Of a stretch of DNA of 64,000 nucleotides, positions 48,115 to 60,861 are shown one piece after another; position 1 is the first letter of the stretch; every line of letters starts with the position of its first letter. The notes under the pieces were generated by a model. The model did no database searches and was not told the origin of the DNA. It was given only the letters and a program-made list of their open reading frames with translations. Position numbers and translations under genes: made by a program. The DNA lies in the NCBI RefSeq assembly GCF_029227915.1, contig NC_079880.1, positions 25,475,501-25,539,500 of the forward strand. The letters run 5' to 3'. Origin of the DNA: Hydractinia symbiolongicarpus (Eukaryota; Cnidaria; Hydrozoa; Anthoathecata; Hydractiniidae).

Positions 48115-51100
48115 TTAAAGGTTAGGCGACTCCATTTCCTTCATAGTACTTTCAGCTTCTGAGCTTGCACGACTTCCAAATTTTGCCGCGTACAACTTTC
48201 GAATCAATGCACCATATACAGGCACGTTCTTCTTTCGAATGAAATCCAAGTATTCGCCTTGTCGAATCGTCAATACACTAAACACCCGCATCGCTGCAAC
48301 TTCACATTTCCCAAACATAACCGTTCTGTAGATATATTGAAATAAAAGTAGCCCGATGCCAATCACACTAACAACCATACCAAGAACTAGTAAAAACCAA
48401 ATTGCCATCAAAACATAGTGATAAAGAACGTGCTGACTGAGTTCACACACCGATGTGAGATTGTTGCCAACATGATGAATTTTATCGGCTCCCATCTCCA
48501 TGATGTCGCAAAACCCAAATGTCGGAAGCAGCATTTCCCCTGGTTTGATTGTAGTACGGAGACCCACATAATTATGTGCCATGCTGTTACGTAGTAAAGA
48601 CCAGCGAATCCAGTTGGTTCCGAACCTTCTAAAATCGCCATTTAACACCGAGTCCGTGAAAACAAAGCTTAACACATTCACCAGGAGATAACTGACTTTT
48701 ATCATGATATTCAGGATGATTTTCATGTTTTGCTGATTCGGCGCGTTGATGTAATTGCTGAAATAATTGTGCACGATGTCGTCGATGTCTGGGCTTTGCG
48801 ATTTGATACACGATTTTAGTGTTAGCAAGTCATTATTAACGTATCGATGCCAGATGTAGGGAAGGTAGAACAGAAGAGCTAGTGTGGCTAGGTAGAACGG
48901 AAACCACTGATATTGCAAGTAAAACATTTTCGTGAGAGGCTTACATGAGGTGTCATGCTTATTGGCAACACATGGGCGTCCACTGTATATGTTAGTTCCA
49001 TTTTGTTCCGCCCTATTTGGTAACCCATAATATCCCTGGAAGTTTTGTAGATGACGCAGTTCTTTATACACGTAAAATCCTGAAATTCAAAACGCACAAT
49101 TAAATAACACAAAAATAAATATGCTTGGGTGAACATTTAAGTCTTAGGGTTCGCTTGTTTTGGATACTTGCTTTAATAAAGCTTAACCCCCAGTCCTTCG
49201 CCCCCTGGTTACTTGAAAGGCGGGGCAGTTGGCGGGTAATATGGGAAAATTTTTATCAGGATATTTTTTTCTTTAAATTGAAATATGTAGAGAAGTTTTT
49301 TTTTTCATCAAGGATGGTATGTTCATATGAAAAAAAAAAATTGTTTTGCATGACATGGAATTACGCTTAGACGAGACGGGACGCAATTGTGCCGCCTGGA
49401 CAAATAATTTCCATAAACAAAAAGTGATTATTAATATTTTGTAACGGCATCTTAATGCAACAAATCTCAAGTTGTGAAAGTCCTTGTCTTGAGGTTATTG
49501 GAAGTTATAACTCTTTCTTCCAACTTTTTAAGCTCTAGTTACAACCTTACCATTAATCCAACATGACTCAGGGCCATAACTTGACAGTGTACTACTATCC
49601 ATATTTTTAGGTATGACACATCTGATGGGATCTTTATACCTAAAAAAATCATAGGATTAAAATCCAGACTAAAAAGATTTTTCTGTTTTAGAATTTGCAT
49701 GTAAGAATGGTATTTGGTTAATCTTTATGCCGTGAATATTATTCAGTTTGGGAGGGGTGGGTGGCGGATCCTCCCTATCCTTCCTTGCATTTTTTTAATA
49801 ACATTTTTTTTAGTATGTTGCATGGTCATGATACTTACTGAGTTTTAATATTTAATTATAAGACACCTGCATGCAAAATTTTTAGGTCTCATACCACTCA
49901 GAGCCTTAGATATTAGCTATTACTCAAAACCATCCTAAAAATCTCTATGAAATACTTATAAACCGAAAAATATAATAACTTTCGTTAGGACTAACCGTAG
50001 GAATTAAAACTTACAACACAACTTTGTTTCGTCATAGGGAAATATTCTGCAAATTTTAAACACGTAATTAATCCGATTTCTCAATTTTTTTGGATTTTAC
50101 CCAAAAATCGGGAAAAATCGAATTATTAGGCAAGTTTTGGATTTTTTTCATGCGAACTATGTAAAAACCGAAAATATGTTAAATAACTTTATTTGGCTCT
50201 CAGAAACTTTCAACAGAATGTAAAAAATTCAGCAGATAGTGGTGTTCTAAACAAATTTCAAGCTTTCGATCACGTCACAGAAAAAGTGCTGACATAAGCA
50301 CTGATTTATTGCTGCCATTTTGTTCCTCTTATGACGTAAGTGTGGCAAGTTATTGAGCACGGGCGGAACCCATTATAAAAATGTATAAATTGAGAAACAA
50401 AATGTCATCAAATTCTTTTTTCGCAAAATATAAGGACTTGCTAATTTCAAGAAAATTACTTCTCACGGAAATTAAATCCCAAAGGTAAATCCCTCTTCTA
50501 ATAACTAGCGCTAATTTTAATAAAGAAATCAAAACTGCATACTATGAAATTTCGGCAATAACCCATCTGAAAATAGCCCATTAGAAAAGGACTGATCAAA
50601 AATGCTTGTGCTCTTCTCAGCGATCTCGAAAGATGTATGGGACATCTATTCCGCCTTGTATTGCAGCTAGCGCACAAGCTACCATCTTTTTCAGTATGTA
50701 ACGTTAACCCTATTCGGTCCGGGGGGGGGGGGGGGGCGGATTCCGCCCCCCCTGACGGTTTTTTTAATAACTCCTGAGTGCTTTCTTATATGGCTATGAT
50801 ACTTACTGAGTTTCAACATTTATCTATTAGACACCTGCATGCTAAATTTTTAGGTCCCATACCTTTCAGAGGCTTTGATATTGGCCATTACTCGAAACTA
50901 CCCCTAAAATCTCTATGAAATCCTTATAATGGGGAAAATATAATAACTCCTGTTAGGATTATCCTTAGAACTTGAAACTTACAACACAACTTTGTTTCAT
51001 GAAGAAGAATCATTTTGAATAATTTTGACACGTGACTAATCCGACTTTCCGATTTTGTCGGATTATACCCGAACATCGGAAAAAAATTTTTGGCAATTTT

Positions 51101-51573
51101 TTATCCGATCCATGTAAAGACCGGAAGATATGTTAAAAAAAATTATTTAGCTTTCAGAAACTTCAAACAGAATGTAAAAATTCGATCTAGAACAAAAGTA
51201 ATTATATTTTAAGCAGATAGTGGCATTTTTAACAATTTTCAAGCTTCTGATGACGTCACAGAAAATGTGCTGACGCAAGCAAAAATTTATTGCCGCCATT
51301 TTGTTCCTTTTATGACGTACTATAGGTGTGCCAAGTTTGATTCAATTTGAACAATCCTATGAAAAGTTATTGAGGGGGGGCGGAACAGTTTTTTAAAAAT
51401 AAAAAATAAAAAAATAGTATCCAGCGATATTACCATTTCATACCAGTCAGGAAAGCAGCAACCAACATCGCCTTTACCATATATACACGATTGTATTGAT
51501 CTGTGATCGAGTCATTTCTGGTTTTATATTTGAAGTTAAATAACTTCTTGATATCTCCAGTGACTCCAGACAT
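48115..51573 (-). CDS. Innexin gap-junction protein, copy B
   Basis: The exons are 51573-51434, 49639-49551 and 49079-48115, with the same phases and lengths as copy A (140, 89 and 965 nt), so 397 residues. Exon 1 differs from copy A at only 8 of 140 nucleotides and one amino acid. The first loop has Cys54 and Cys73 (ESCW), then GRPCVANKHDTSC. The signature is FYLQYQWFPF. The second loop has FCDIMEMG and VCELSQ, followed by TM4 (YHYVLMAIWFLLVLGM). Intron 1 carries two copies of a 620-680 bp repeat. An upstream noncoding exon is possible: a GTGAGT donor on the minus strand near 53246 and a CGTTCAG acceptor near 51595. Confidence 0.93.
49742..50372 (+). repeat. Intronic repeat, copy 1 (GGCGGA-ended)
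   Basis: About 630 bp are homologous to 50714-51390 in the same orientation. Shared landmarks are ATGATACTTACTGAG (49828 and 50796), GACACCTGCATGC, CTTACAACACAACTTTGTTT and the final GGGCGGAAC. This copy is the more diverged at its G-rich left end. Probably a non-autonomous transposon. Confidence 0.65.
50714..51390 (+). repeat. Intronic repeat, copy 2 (GGCGGA-ended)
   Basis: It begins with a long G run followed by CGGATTCCGCCCCCCCT and ends GAGGGGGGGCGGAACAG, the inverted version of the internal left motif (TTCCGCCCCCCCT), so the ends look like terminal inverted repeats. It lies 968 bp from the equivalent point of copy 1, in intron 1 of innexin B. Confidence 0.65.
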
Positions 51574-54182
51574 GTTTTTATAACAAATCTTTCAATTTAC
51601 TTTTTACCTGAACGAATAAATAAATTGATAGTTGAGAATGAATTGTGAGACCATATACAGCTTTTATATCAAAAGATACTGTTTTTCACTTTGCAGCGGT
51701 CATGTTTCTTTCACTCAACACAAAAAGAACGCCAGCAGCAAGCAAACGAAATGGAATTTCGCAACATTCGAATGTTCATGCAAGCTTCGAAAATCGTTCT
51801 CGAATAAGAAACATACAAAGATTATTTCTTCTCTTTCTCTCTCACTTCACAAAAAATAATTTATAACAATCTTGTTAATTTTTATCAATCAACCGGCATC
51901 TTTTTCGTTTAATTTATTCATTACAGCTTCAGACGTTTGATGCATATATTTTCAATCTATTTATAAAATACCACCTGTTAATGCATGTGGAAACCACGTT
52001 TTTTGTTAAACCTACGTACCCACCGACAGGACAAAACACTTAAATCAAAAAGAGGGGTGTGTTTTTTTATAAAAATAGAAACTCATGACAATTTCTTTGA
52101 AAATGAAATGAACTGTCCGATTTAAACAACGAGGGAGAGTCGTCTTCTACATGCTTTATAAATATTTAATGAATACAAAACTAATGCGGAAGAAAACGTT
52201 TCGAACATTATTTCTCACAATCTGTATTCTTTACCTAACGCTGAGATTAAGTGAAAAAAAACTTTTAAAAATTATAATTTTTTAAAGCATATTTTAAAAA
52301 AGAAAAGAAGCCTTTGATAAAACTCTAAGTATTGTTGAACTTTATGGTATGTTATACAATTTTTTCTTCAAAAAACAAGGTAAAAATAAAAAATAAAAAA
52401 CAAGATAAAAAACAAGATAAAATGTAAAAAGTTTCTAAATTAGGCAATTTAATTTTCAGGTATAACGTTTATATATCGTTTATATGTTTACTTTTAATGT
52501 AAATCAAAAAGCATTAATAACTTAAATCCAGGAGATAAAACAGGCGGTAGTGATAAAAAACCGCACACACGAAACACTATAAAAATGAGCTCTTTTAATT
52601 CCGCTTTCATTAGATATATACTTACTATTACGAATATTGCAAACGTTGGGAAACTGTTACACTTTCGTCAACAGCAAATTAAATCAAATTTAGCTGCTGC
52701 ATAGGTTTTTACTATAAATTAAATTTCTCTCTCTCATAATCCATTTCCTCAAATATCTTTTACTTACACACAACAATAACTAAAATGGTGGCAACAAAAA
52801 GCATGCGCGCCTTGCGTAATAACAACCTCTCCCCCAGGTTCTTTTCCAGTTTGTGTTAGAAATACACGAATGTAGCAGTACGCGCATATATATATACACA
52901 CAAGAAATTTTATTTTTTAAATTTCCTTTTTCGTACGAAGTATAAATTATAAAATTCATTTTTTAGATAGTGAACTGCAAAAGCACAATTAGTACAAAGT
53001 TTTAATAATAAGACGTTATTAAAGTACGCTTTCTTTCTACAAAACTCGCTAGATTAAACTTCTAAAAACAGTTTTATAAGAACAACTGAGATTGGTGAAA
53101 AAAAAGACACAATATCAACACTAACTGGAATGAAATTTTACTGATATTTTTCTTCTTTTCTTAAAAAAATATATATTATATAAGAACATGATAAGATTGA
53201 AGTCCAATCTCCTTTGAAAACTTATAACTTATTTTGTAGCTACTCACCTGTTTCAACAGTCTTTTTCTTCACGCTGAAAGAAACTTCTGATGTGCTGTTA
53301 ATAAGAAGTGAACTTCGTGAAGGTTAATATGACGAATAAAAGATTTAATTACCAATCGGAAGAGGGGTCAGTATTTAAATGTAGGAGGGGTCAGTACTCA
53401 TAGTGACTCAATTTATACTGGAATAGCCTTTTCCTTCTTCTATCTCTTATCTCTCTGTCTATTTATGTTATATTTTTTCTGCCATTTTTATTTACATCTT
53501 TCTTTAAATAGCGTGCTTCATCGTAGAGGTTAAATTCGAAGATAAAAAAAAATTTTACACAGATCTTAAATAAAGGATCTAAAAAAGAGCGTTAAATGTT
53601 GCACGTGTTAAATATGTAACACGTTACTTTAATTATGTGAAAAATTAATTTTTTTAAATCTTCTTTTTGTTTCAAAAATTCAGTGAAAATTACTTTTTCG
53701 CGCCTTTTTTGACGCCTAACCGAACACGGGGGGATACCAAAAATTGTACCCGTTTCTTTGTAGTCCCAGTACACGCTTTTTTTTATAATAACAACAAAAT
53801 TATAACCAATTTTATTTCTCTATTGTTTCAAACTAAAAACTCAGCCTAACATTTTAGAAAGCATATTCTTTTAGGGGAAGGATAGGGGGACGAGGGGTGG
53901 AGCATTAAACATGAAACTTTAAACATAATAAAATACGTCAAGGCCTGAAATATATTCCAATGGACTATTGCTTGTCATAAGTTTATAAAGCAATAACTTG
54001 CCTAGGATAAGATGAAATAGTCCACAGCGACAAAACTACAGAAGGAATGTTTAGACAGTATAGTGGTGTTGATTAAGTCATATTGTGTATGAGGAATAAG
54101 AAAAAACTGCTTGATTAAAAAAATTGAAACACCCATAACACAAGAAAAAACAAGTATTAGAAGGATTCACTAAAGCTGAGCA

Positions 54183-54254
54183 ATATGCTTACATATGCTT
54201 AAAAAAAACTCCCCTATTTAACCCTGAAAATGCTTACAAGGCGTTATGCTCATA
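54183..54254 (-). repeat. Diverged dispersed repeat, minus copy
   Basis: On the minus strand TATGAGCATAACG is followed by TAAGCAT and a TAGGGGAGTTTTTTTTAAGC block. The same order occurs on the plus strand at 60034-60098. The family is unnamed. Confidence 0.4.
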
Positions 54255-54851
54255 AAAAACATGGACTCAGCAAATTTCATCTCCATCGTAGTTCTCATCA
54301 GCAGGTTGTGTAACAGGTTTAGAAAATGTCCAACAAGCAAGAGAGTGATAAAGTAACCAATATTGTTAACAGGACCTTAAAAACACTTTGCGTTAATGTC
54401 TTAAAATTTTACGTTGCTGTCCAATACTGCATAATCATAATCACATCATGACATAATGAATCATAATCAATGAATCGTCCACTTTCCTACTTAAAGGTTG
54501 CGCAAGAAATGACCCATCTGTTTTTCGGAGAATATTTACAAAATTCTTTGTTTACATCATACCGCCATTTTTAAAAACTTGAACCCTCGCCATTTAGATG
54601 AAGACGTGGCTATGATGAGCATTCTTTATATTAGTGATTAGCGCGCTCGCTATATAGCATCGTATTATCTTTAAGGTTAAAAATATATTATCATTTCAAG
54701 GCTGATTCTTTTCAGTCTCTTTAATAATAGCCGTCGTCTGTCTGTGTGTCTGCAAAAGCGGCGTCCCGTAACGGAAACACGAAATTTTTGAAATGCGCAC
54801 GAATATCAAATACGATATATTTTTATCCACTTTGTTGCGACGGGTAAATTT

Positions 54852-54908
54852 AAAGGACGAGCGAACGCTACAGGCGACCCCGTGGATTTTTCCACGGGTT
54901 AACGACTA
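54852..54908 (+). repeat. Dispersed hairpin-repeat copy with perfect stem
   Basis: AAAGGACGAGCGA is followed by an 11-12 bp insertion relative to other copies, then a perfect 8-bp stem (54878-54897: CCCGTGGA, TTTT, TCCACGGG) and TTAACGACTA. It is the cleanest copy of the family in the window. Confidence 0.6.
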
Positions 54909-55797
54909 TTTTTGGCTATCGACTAGTTATTTTCATATTCTGCTAGACTGTTCCGTTCCGTTTAAAAATTTTCACGGACATTATATGTAATAGGTTTTTA
55001 ATACACTCATATGACATTAAAGTTTCTTTTACCAACACAACGACACACCATTTGGACACAAAGATCATATGTTTTTAAAAAAGACTATGAGCTATGGGGG
55101 TACGCAAAGACAAATTATAATTTTTATTGCTCAAATGTAATTAACAAAAATTTCAACGATACTCAAAGAAATAAACACGAAAATAAAATTTTTCCCAGGA
55201 CATTCTAGGACAAATTCCAAAAATTTAGTGACTTCAGACAAAATGATCATTCAAAAACTGCTCAAAACAGTTGGCAGTGAGGATCTATACAAGAGAAATT
55301 GAACAAACAGCGTTCACAACTTTGTTTCCAGGATCCCCGTTCCCATTGTCTAGCGATTAGATTGTCTTTGACTTATTTTTTTTGACTTAGTCTTTCATAG
55401 AATAACTCGTCATATGCAGTTAAGGGCTCAGAATTGTTATCCATAGAATAGACAAAATTATTTTCTTTTAGAATAGAGTATAAGCAAATTATACTGTATT
55501 TTCTAAAAACTTTCACCTTTTTATCTACATCGCGTTAAATAAGAAATACAATATATTGCTGTGAAAATGTAATATGATTTTATGAAAAACTCCCAAATAG
55601 ATACGTAATCTAAAGGCAAATGGAAACTAAAACCTTTAGCATGAAGTGAGCTAGTAATATAAAAAAGATCTTCAAAATTCACATCTAAAAAGCTAGTACA
55701 GTTACTCTGAACTTTTATTTACAACTTTATTTTGTTACGTTCGTCTCTTTACTTTCCCTGGTGACAGTAAACGTAAGCAGTCGATTGCCTTTAACAT

Positions 55798-57310
55798 TTA
55801 TTTTCTCCCAGCTAAAATGCGAATCAGTTTTCCGTAACATGCAAAGTTCTTTTTTCGGATGAAGTCAAGATATTCTTGTTGACGTAAAGATAGAGAGCTG
55901 ATGACACGTTTGTGAGATGCGTCGTTAATCGGGAAACGGGTTGACCTCAAAATGTACGCAAATACGGTCGAAATTATCCCGACAATACTGACAACCATTC
56001 CGAGAATCAACATTATCCAAAGCACACCAAGAACGTATTGATACAACACATTAGGACTGATCTCGCATATGAGTCGAGCATCGTTCGTCAAATGATAGAT
56101 GTTGTCCTGACCGTACTCCATAATGTCGCACAAACCGAAATTCGGAAGTATCTTTTCGCCGGCTTTGAAGAACTGTCGCAAGCCGATGTAATTGTATTGG
56201 TCGTAATTGGACAGGGACGTCCACTTCATCCATTGCGAGCCGTATTTTCTAAAGTCGTTGTTCAACACACCGTCAGTGAACACAAACGTCAACACGTTTG
56301 CACAGAGGTACAATATTTTCACAATCAAATTGAGAATGATTTTCAATTTTTGTCGCGTTGCTGTGTTGATTTTGTCTACAAAGTAACTATGCATGATGTC
56401 ATCTGTGTTTGGGTCGGCCTCGCTTACTGCTTTCTCCAAACTAAACATATCTTCATTGACCTTCAGGTAAATTAGGTATGGGATGTAAAAAAATACACCG
56501 AGAAGGACAATATAATAGGGAAACCACTGGTACTGCAGATAGAAGACTTTCTCGAACTTATTGCAGCCAGAGCCTGGTGTGGACACGCAGGATACCAGTT
56601 CGCCGCTTCTCGAAATGCGTGAACCATTATGTGCAATATTGTTGGGTATTCCATAGTAACCCAAAAAATTCTGTGTTTCTTTCAACTCTTTGTAAACGTA
56701 GAAACCTAAAAAATGAATTTTTTTACAGTACTCTGAAGCACGTGTTTTAGACATAAAAAAGAAAACACACAGTCTGTTACCCAGTCCTCTCTCGCACCTT
56801 CTCTGAAAATGGAACTTTTATAGAGGTGGAAAGCCTTCAGCACAGGTAAGAATAAAAAAATATAATTTCCAGCGAAAACCTAAACCTACCAGTGATCCAG
56901 CAAGCCTGTGACACGTATGTCCCACTTACGCCAGTTAAAGTTGATGGGACGATGCATTCAAATTCATCAGAATACCTACAGCGGGAAAGATATAAAAACA
57001 TAAAAGATAAATAAGACCTAGGGTTTACCAAAACTTTCACATTGTTTTCTTTAAACATTGGGATAGATTTGTTCTGCATTGTCTCCCTAAGAATCCTGTT
57101 AAATCATTGAGTAAAAAAAACACAAATAAATAAAAATTTATATCTTATTCCAAAATAAATTTCCACGTACCAATTAAGTCCAGTAAGAAAACCAGCTACC
57201 AACATAAATTTTACCATAAGCACACGGTTAAACTGATCGGTTAATGTATCACTTCGAGTTTTATACTTAAAACTTAAAAGATCTTTTAAATCTCCTACAA
57301 TTCCCGGCAT
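55798..57310 (-). CDS. Innexin gap-junction protein, copy C
   Basis: The exons are 57310-57171, 56975-56890 and 56705-55798, at the same intron positions and phases as copies A and B, giving 377 residues. Exon 2 is one codon shorter. The N-terminus is MPGIVGDLKDLLSFKYKTRS. The first loop has Cys in FECIVP and QACW plus SCVSTPGSGC. The signature is FYLQYQWFPYY. The second loop has LCDIMEYG and ICEISP, followed by TM4 (YQYVLGVLWIMLILGMVVSI). The C-terminus is shorter than in A and B (ends at KLIRILAGRK) and lacks the Ser/Glu tail. Exon 1 is clearly diverged from A and B, so it is the outlier of the cluster. Introns are compact (under 200 bp each). Confidence 0.93.
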
Positions 57311-59395
57311 CCTTGCTTTTTATTAGAAAACACCGTAGTTTTTTAAAAAATAATTCAAAACAACAAATTTCGTATTCTCAAACTTTCGAATGTTTTTCCG
57401 ACAACATGCACGCACTAGAGCGACTTTAAAATGTAATTAACTAAATCAGGGGGTAAAGATATTCGGAATAATACTTTAGCTATTTTCTTATGAACCCCCG
57501 TAACTTCTCATTACAAAATGTTCAAATAAATGTATCGATGGTAAAGTTCAGGGGGTTATACTTTACTCTAATTAGATCTGTCTGTTCGCAATGTGCTTAA
57601 TCACGTTTAGGTATTGAACGTCATGGCAATGTTATCCATTTAAATTAGCAACATCGTCAAGCGGTAATTAGAAAAGGATAAAAGATAACATTCATTTGAC
57701 ATCTATCAATCATCTATAAACATCATTGTTTTGATCTTGTCACGTGATACAATATGAAATAAACGAGACGGTCTTCGCCAAATTGGATTTGGATTTTGGA
57801 TAAGAAAGATATGCACGAGGTTGACGTCTGGTTTACAAGAAACCTCAAAGCTATCTCATTAATGTGATCGCACAACCTCGTTCCCAGGATTTTTTACTGT
57901 GTTAATGAGGGTACGCCTTGGTGAAGCACTCCAGGGCTGAAGGCGTGTTTACAAAGTCTTTCCAGACGCAAAACATTTAGAATATAAAATTCGAATTCAG
58001 TCAGAGCGCGCAAAAACGAAAAATGTCAACGCGCTTTCTTACAATTTATGTATCATATAATATTTGATTGACCCAAAACCCAATACACGTTTTTTTCATA
58101 AGAAACCACTCAAAAAATTAAGAAACTTTTACAACTACATTGTTAGGACTACTTTTTAAATGAGAAACTCTATATCTTTCTTTATTTGAGGAAATTGTTT
58201 TGAAAGAGCTGTTGAGTTTTGTTTCAAACGCATTTAAAAATTGGATGTTTTAATCAGCTAAAACAAAAGGAGTGATTTAAAAAACTACATAGTTTTAAAA
58301 ATAAAGCAAGCCACTTTGTTCATATTTGGAATCACCAAAAATGTTGAACATCGCGGAGCATCCACCAGATTTATGTATTTACCAAAAAAAATAAAATAAT
58401 AAACCGAATAACTTTTAAAACTAAAAACATTTTAAATTTAGACCAAAATTAAGACAATTTTATTACTAGACCCTTTACCAAGTTTCTTTTAAAAGAACAT
58501 GTATTTTGTGATTGACACCCGGTTAGATAAAAATACAGAACTAATTCTCAAGGAGATAACAGTGGAAGTATGATATTCAATTCTGAATCAGGGGGAGAGG
58601 GCCTAATGCAGAATAACCTTTTAGGATAAATTTAAAGGTAATATCCCGGGCAGAATCCCAAATTATCCGGAAAGTAGTTTATGCGTGAGTCTCTCTGAAA
58701 TGGCTAATATGTATTCACATGCGCCTAACAAGATTTGCATTAAAACAATTCGTGTGACACGTACACGAAACAATTGTTTTTTAGAAAAAGGTTGAGATAG
58801 AGCACAAGAATACAACGATTTTGATTTGGTAAATATTTTTCTTTAAGAATTAACACAAGCCATGACGAATATTTTTAGAGACTTGAGAGAGGGTTGGCAG
58901 TTAGTATACAAAAAGCTACAAAAAAGGCTGAATATTCACACAGTTAAAAAATTGTCAACACAACTAAAGGAAAAAATTATAACTCACTTAGTAATACTAC
59001 TCAATAAAAACTTCAGACAATTACCAAATGCAAATTACACACACACGTAAATTTGAACGCCACCAACGACCGACACAAAAAGACCAATATGGCGCCCTAT
59101 TCTATAATTAATTCGACAAACGTTACAAAATAAACCACACAGGTTCAGAAGTACCGTCTTAATTTTATGAAAAATCTATCTAAGCTTATCGGTTATGATA
59201 CCAGAAGCTTATCTACAGCAGCTTCTACCGAGGGTTAAATTTAGGGTTAATTTCTTAGGATACTATAAGAACGCATATAAATCAACGCGTTTACATATAA
59301 ATTCCTAGAACAAAAAAAATGTCGTACAAAAGTGAGGAAACTTCTCGGAAGTGACGAAAATTGTTCGACGAATATATCCTAGTATAAACACTTAG

Positions 59396-59730
59396 GGTGT
59401 TGGCTCGGTTTACCGGGCTGAAATCAGTCCTCAAATCTGAATTTTGGCTGAATTTTCATGCATGATTAAGCACGTGTTTTCTGTACATAATAAGTGAAAT
59501 AGTAAAAACTAACCTTTTATCAACCAATTTTTTTTGATTTTTGTTGTTGTTGAAAGTAATAGTTTTTGATGAAAAATAATTTCTGCATTAGGAAGAATAA
59601 ATATATATAAAAAAACTAATTAAAATGTACACACTTCATGTAATTATTTTCAAGCCTAGGCTGAGAAAACGTCATGTGATAGCGAGCTGATTCCAGTCCG
59701 GCAAACCTGGCTCAAATGAAAACCCCCTTA
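59396..59730. repeat. Possible MITE with GGTTTACCGG-type ends
   Basis: Near the left end GGCTCGGTTTACCGGGCTGA is followed by AATCAG; the reverse complement near the right end reads CCAGGTTTGCCGGACTGGAA then TCAG. The inverted similarity is about 80% over 26 bp. The inside is A/T-rich and noncoding. The boundaries are approximate. Confidence 0.45.
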
Positions 59731-60033
59731 AATTACCCTGGAGTTCTTTATAATTGTCTTTAACATGTAAATAGAAAATGGACTGAAAAACAAAACAAGA
59801 AATATCAAATATATATAACTTCAAATCATGTAAAAAATAAGTTATAAAAAATTCTAACGTGATATTTACAATAAAAAATAAGACGACTATAAAAAGATAA
59901 ATAAATAAAAAAATTAGCTACTTACAACATTAAAAAAAAAGTCTAAAAATATTGTACACGTCACAACTGCGGGTCACAGAAAAGGTTTCGTTCGAACAGT
60001 CATATGCGAACATATTTTTGTCAGATTTTTTTG

Positions 60034-60098
60034 TTATGAGCATAACGTTTATAAGCATATTGAGACTCAAGTAGGGGGATTTTTTAAGCATATACGAT
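60034..60098 (+). repeat. Diverged dispersed repeat, plus copy
   Basis: TATGAGCATAACG then TTATAAGCATATTGAG and TAGGGGGATTTTTTAAGCAT. It matches the reverse complement of 54183-54254. Confidence 0.4.
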
Positions 60099-60861
60099 GA
60101 ATCCTTTTGATGTGTTGGTAATTTGGGAAACCAAAAGCAGTAGATCCACTATGATGGATTATATTATGCAAAACAAACCAATAGAAAAAAAACAACAGAA
60201 AAAATAAAAATTACCTGTCCAATCAAAATAAAAAATCAGGACGATAGTATCGATCAAAAACTGAAAAAATATATTAGTTAGATATCTTTATTCGTTCACA
60301 ACACATCGTTAGCATAATGGTTTAAAACGCAGAATGCATGATGACTGTCCAAATACTCACACAGTCAACAAGTGTCAATCCATTCAAATGACAGAGGAGA
60401 TGAACATCCCGGTTTAAAGTCATATAATGAAGTCATGTCACACAAAAATGGCTTTTTTGTAAAGTCATAACATTCATTTATAATTTTAGTGTTATTAAAA
60501 TTTTAAAAAAAAAAAACACATGAAGGTTAAAGCAGCTCATCGACATGTTTTTCAAACATTTAAAAAAAAAAATTACGTATAGAAATTTTGTTTTCTCATG
60601 ATCTATTAGTGAAAACCCTTTTCTGTCATTTAGTTCCTGTATGCAGTTATTAAATATTACAACACAATTATAAAACGGAGTGGAAAAAGGTCGAAATGAC
60701 TTCAGCTAATCAAGTAACAGTTTTCCACTCACTACTAAATATTTAACTTCTGTTAAGAATAGGATTTTGCTTTAAATATAAATTAATTTCCATTCATGTC
60801 ACACAAAATGGTTTACTGAATAAAAATACTGCACAAGAAGAACATACGCCATTATTTGTTG

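Larger units (their letters stand above)
51574..55797. other. Intergenic stretch between innexin B and C
   Basis: No protein-coding gene is seen. It includes a possible 5' UTR exon of innexin B ending near 53247 on the minus strand, the hairpin repeat at 54852-54908 and a diverged repeat at 54183-54254. The rest is A/T-rich. Confidence 0.5.
57311..60861. other. Gene-free stretch upstream of innexin C
   Basis: No gene is recognised. It contains an ACAACCTCGTTCCCAGG repeat end (57872-57888), a possible MITE at 59396-59730 and a diverged repeat at 60034-60098. The promoter of innexin C (minus strand) should lie just above 57310. Confidence 0.5.

Noticed and set aside
54262-54330. Hammerhead ribozyme on the minus strand (CTGATGA ... 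GAAA)
   Set aside because: The two core boxes are present, but stems I, II and III do not form around them.
56038-56475. 145-codon plus-strand frame opposite innexin C
   Set aside because: Antisense shadow of a well-supported innexin exon.
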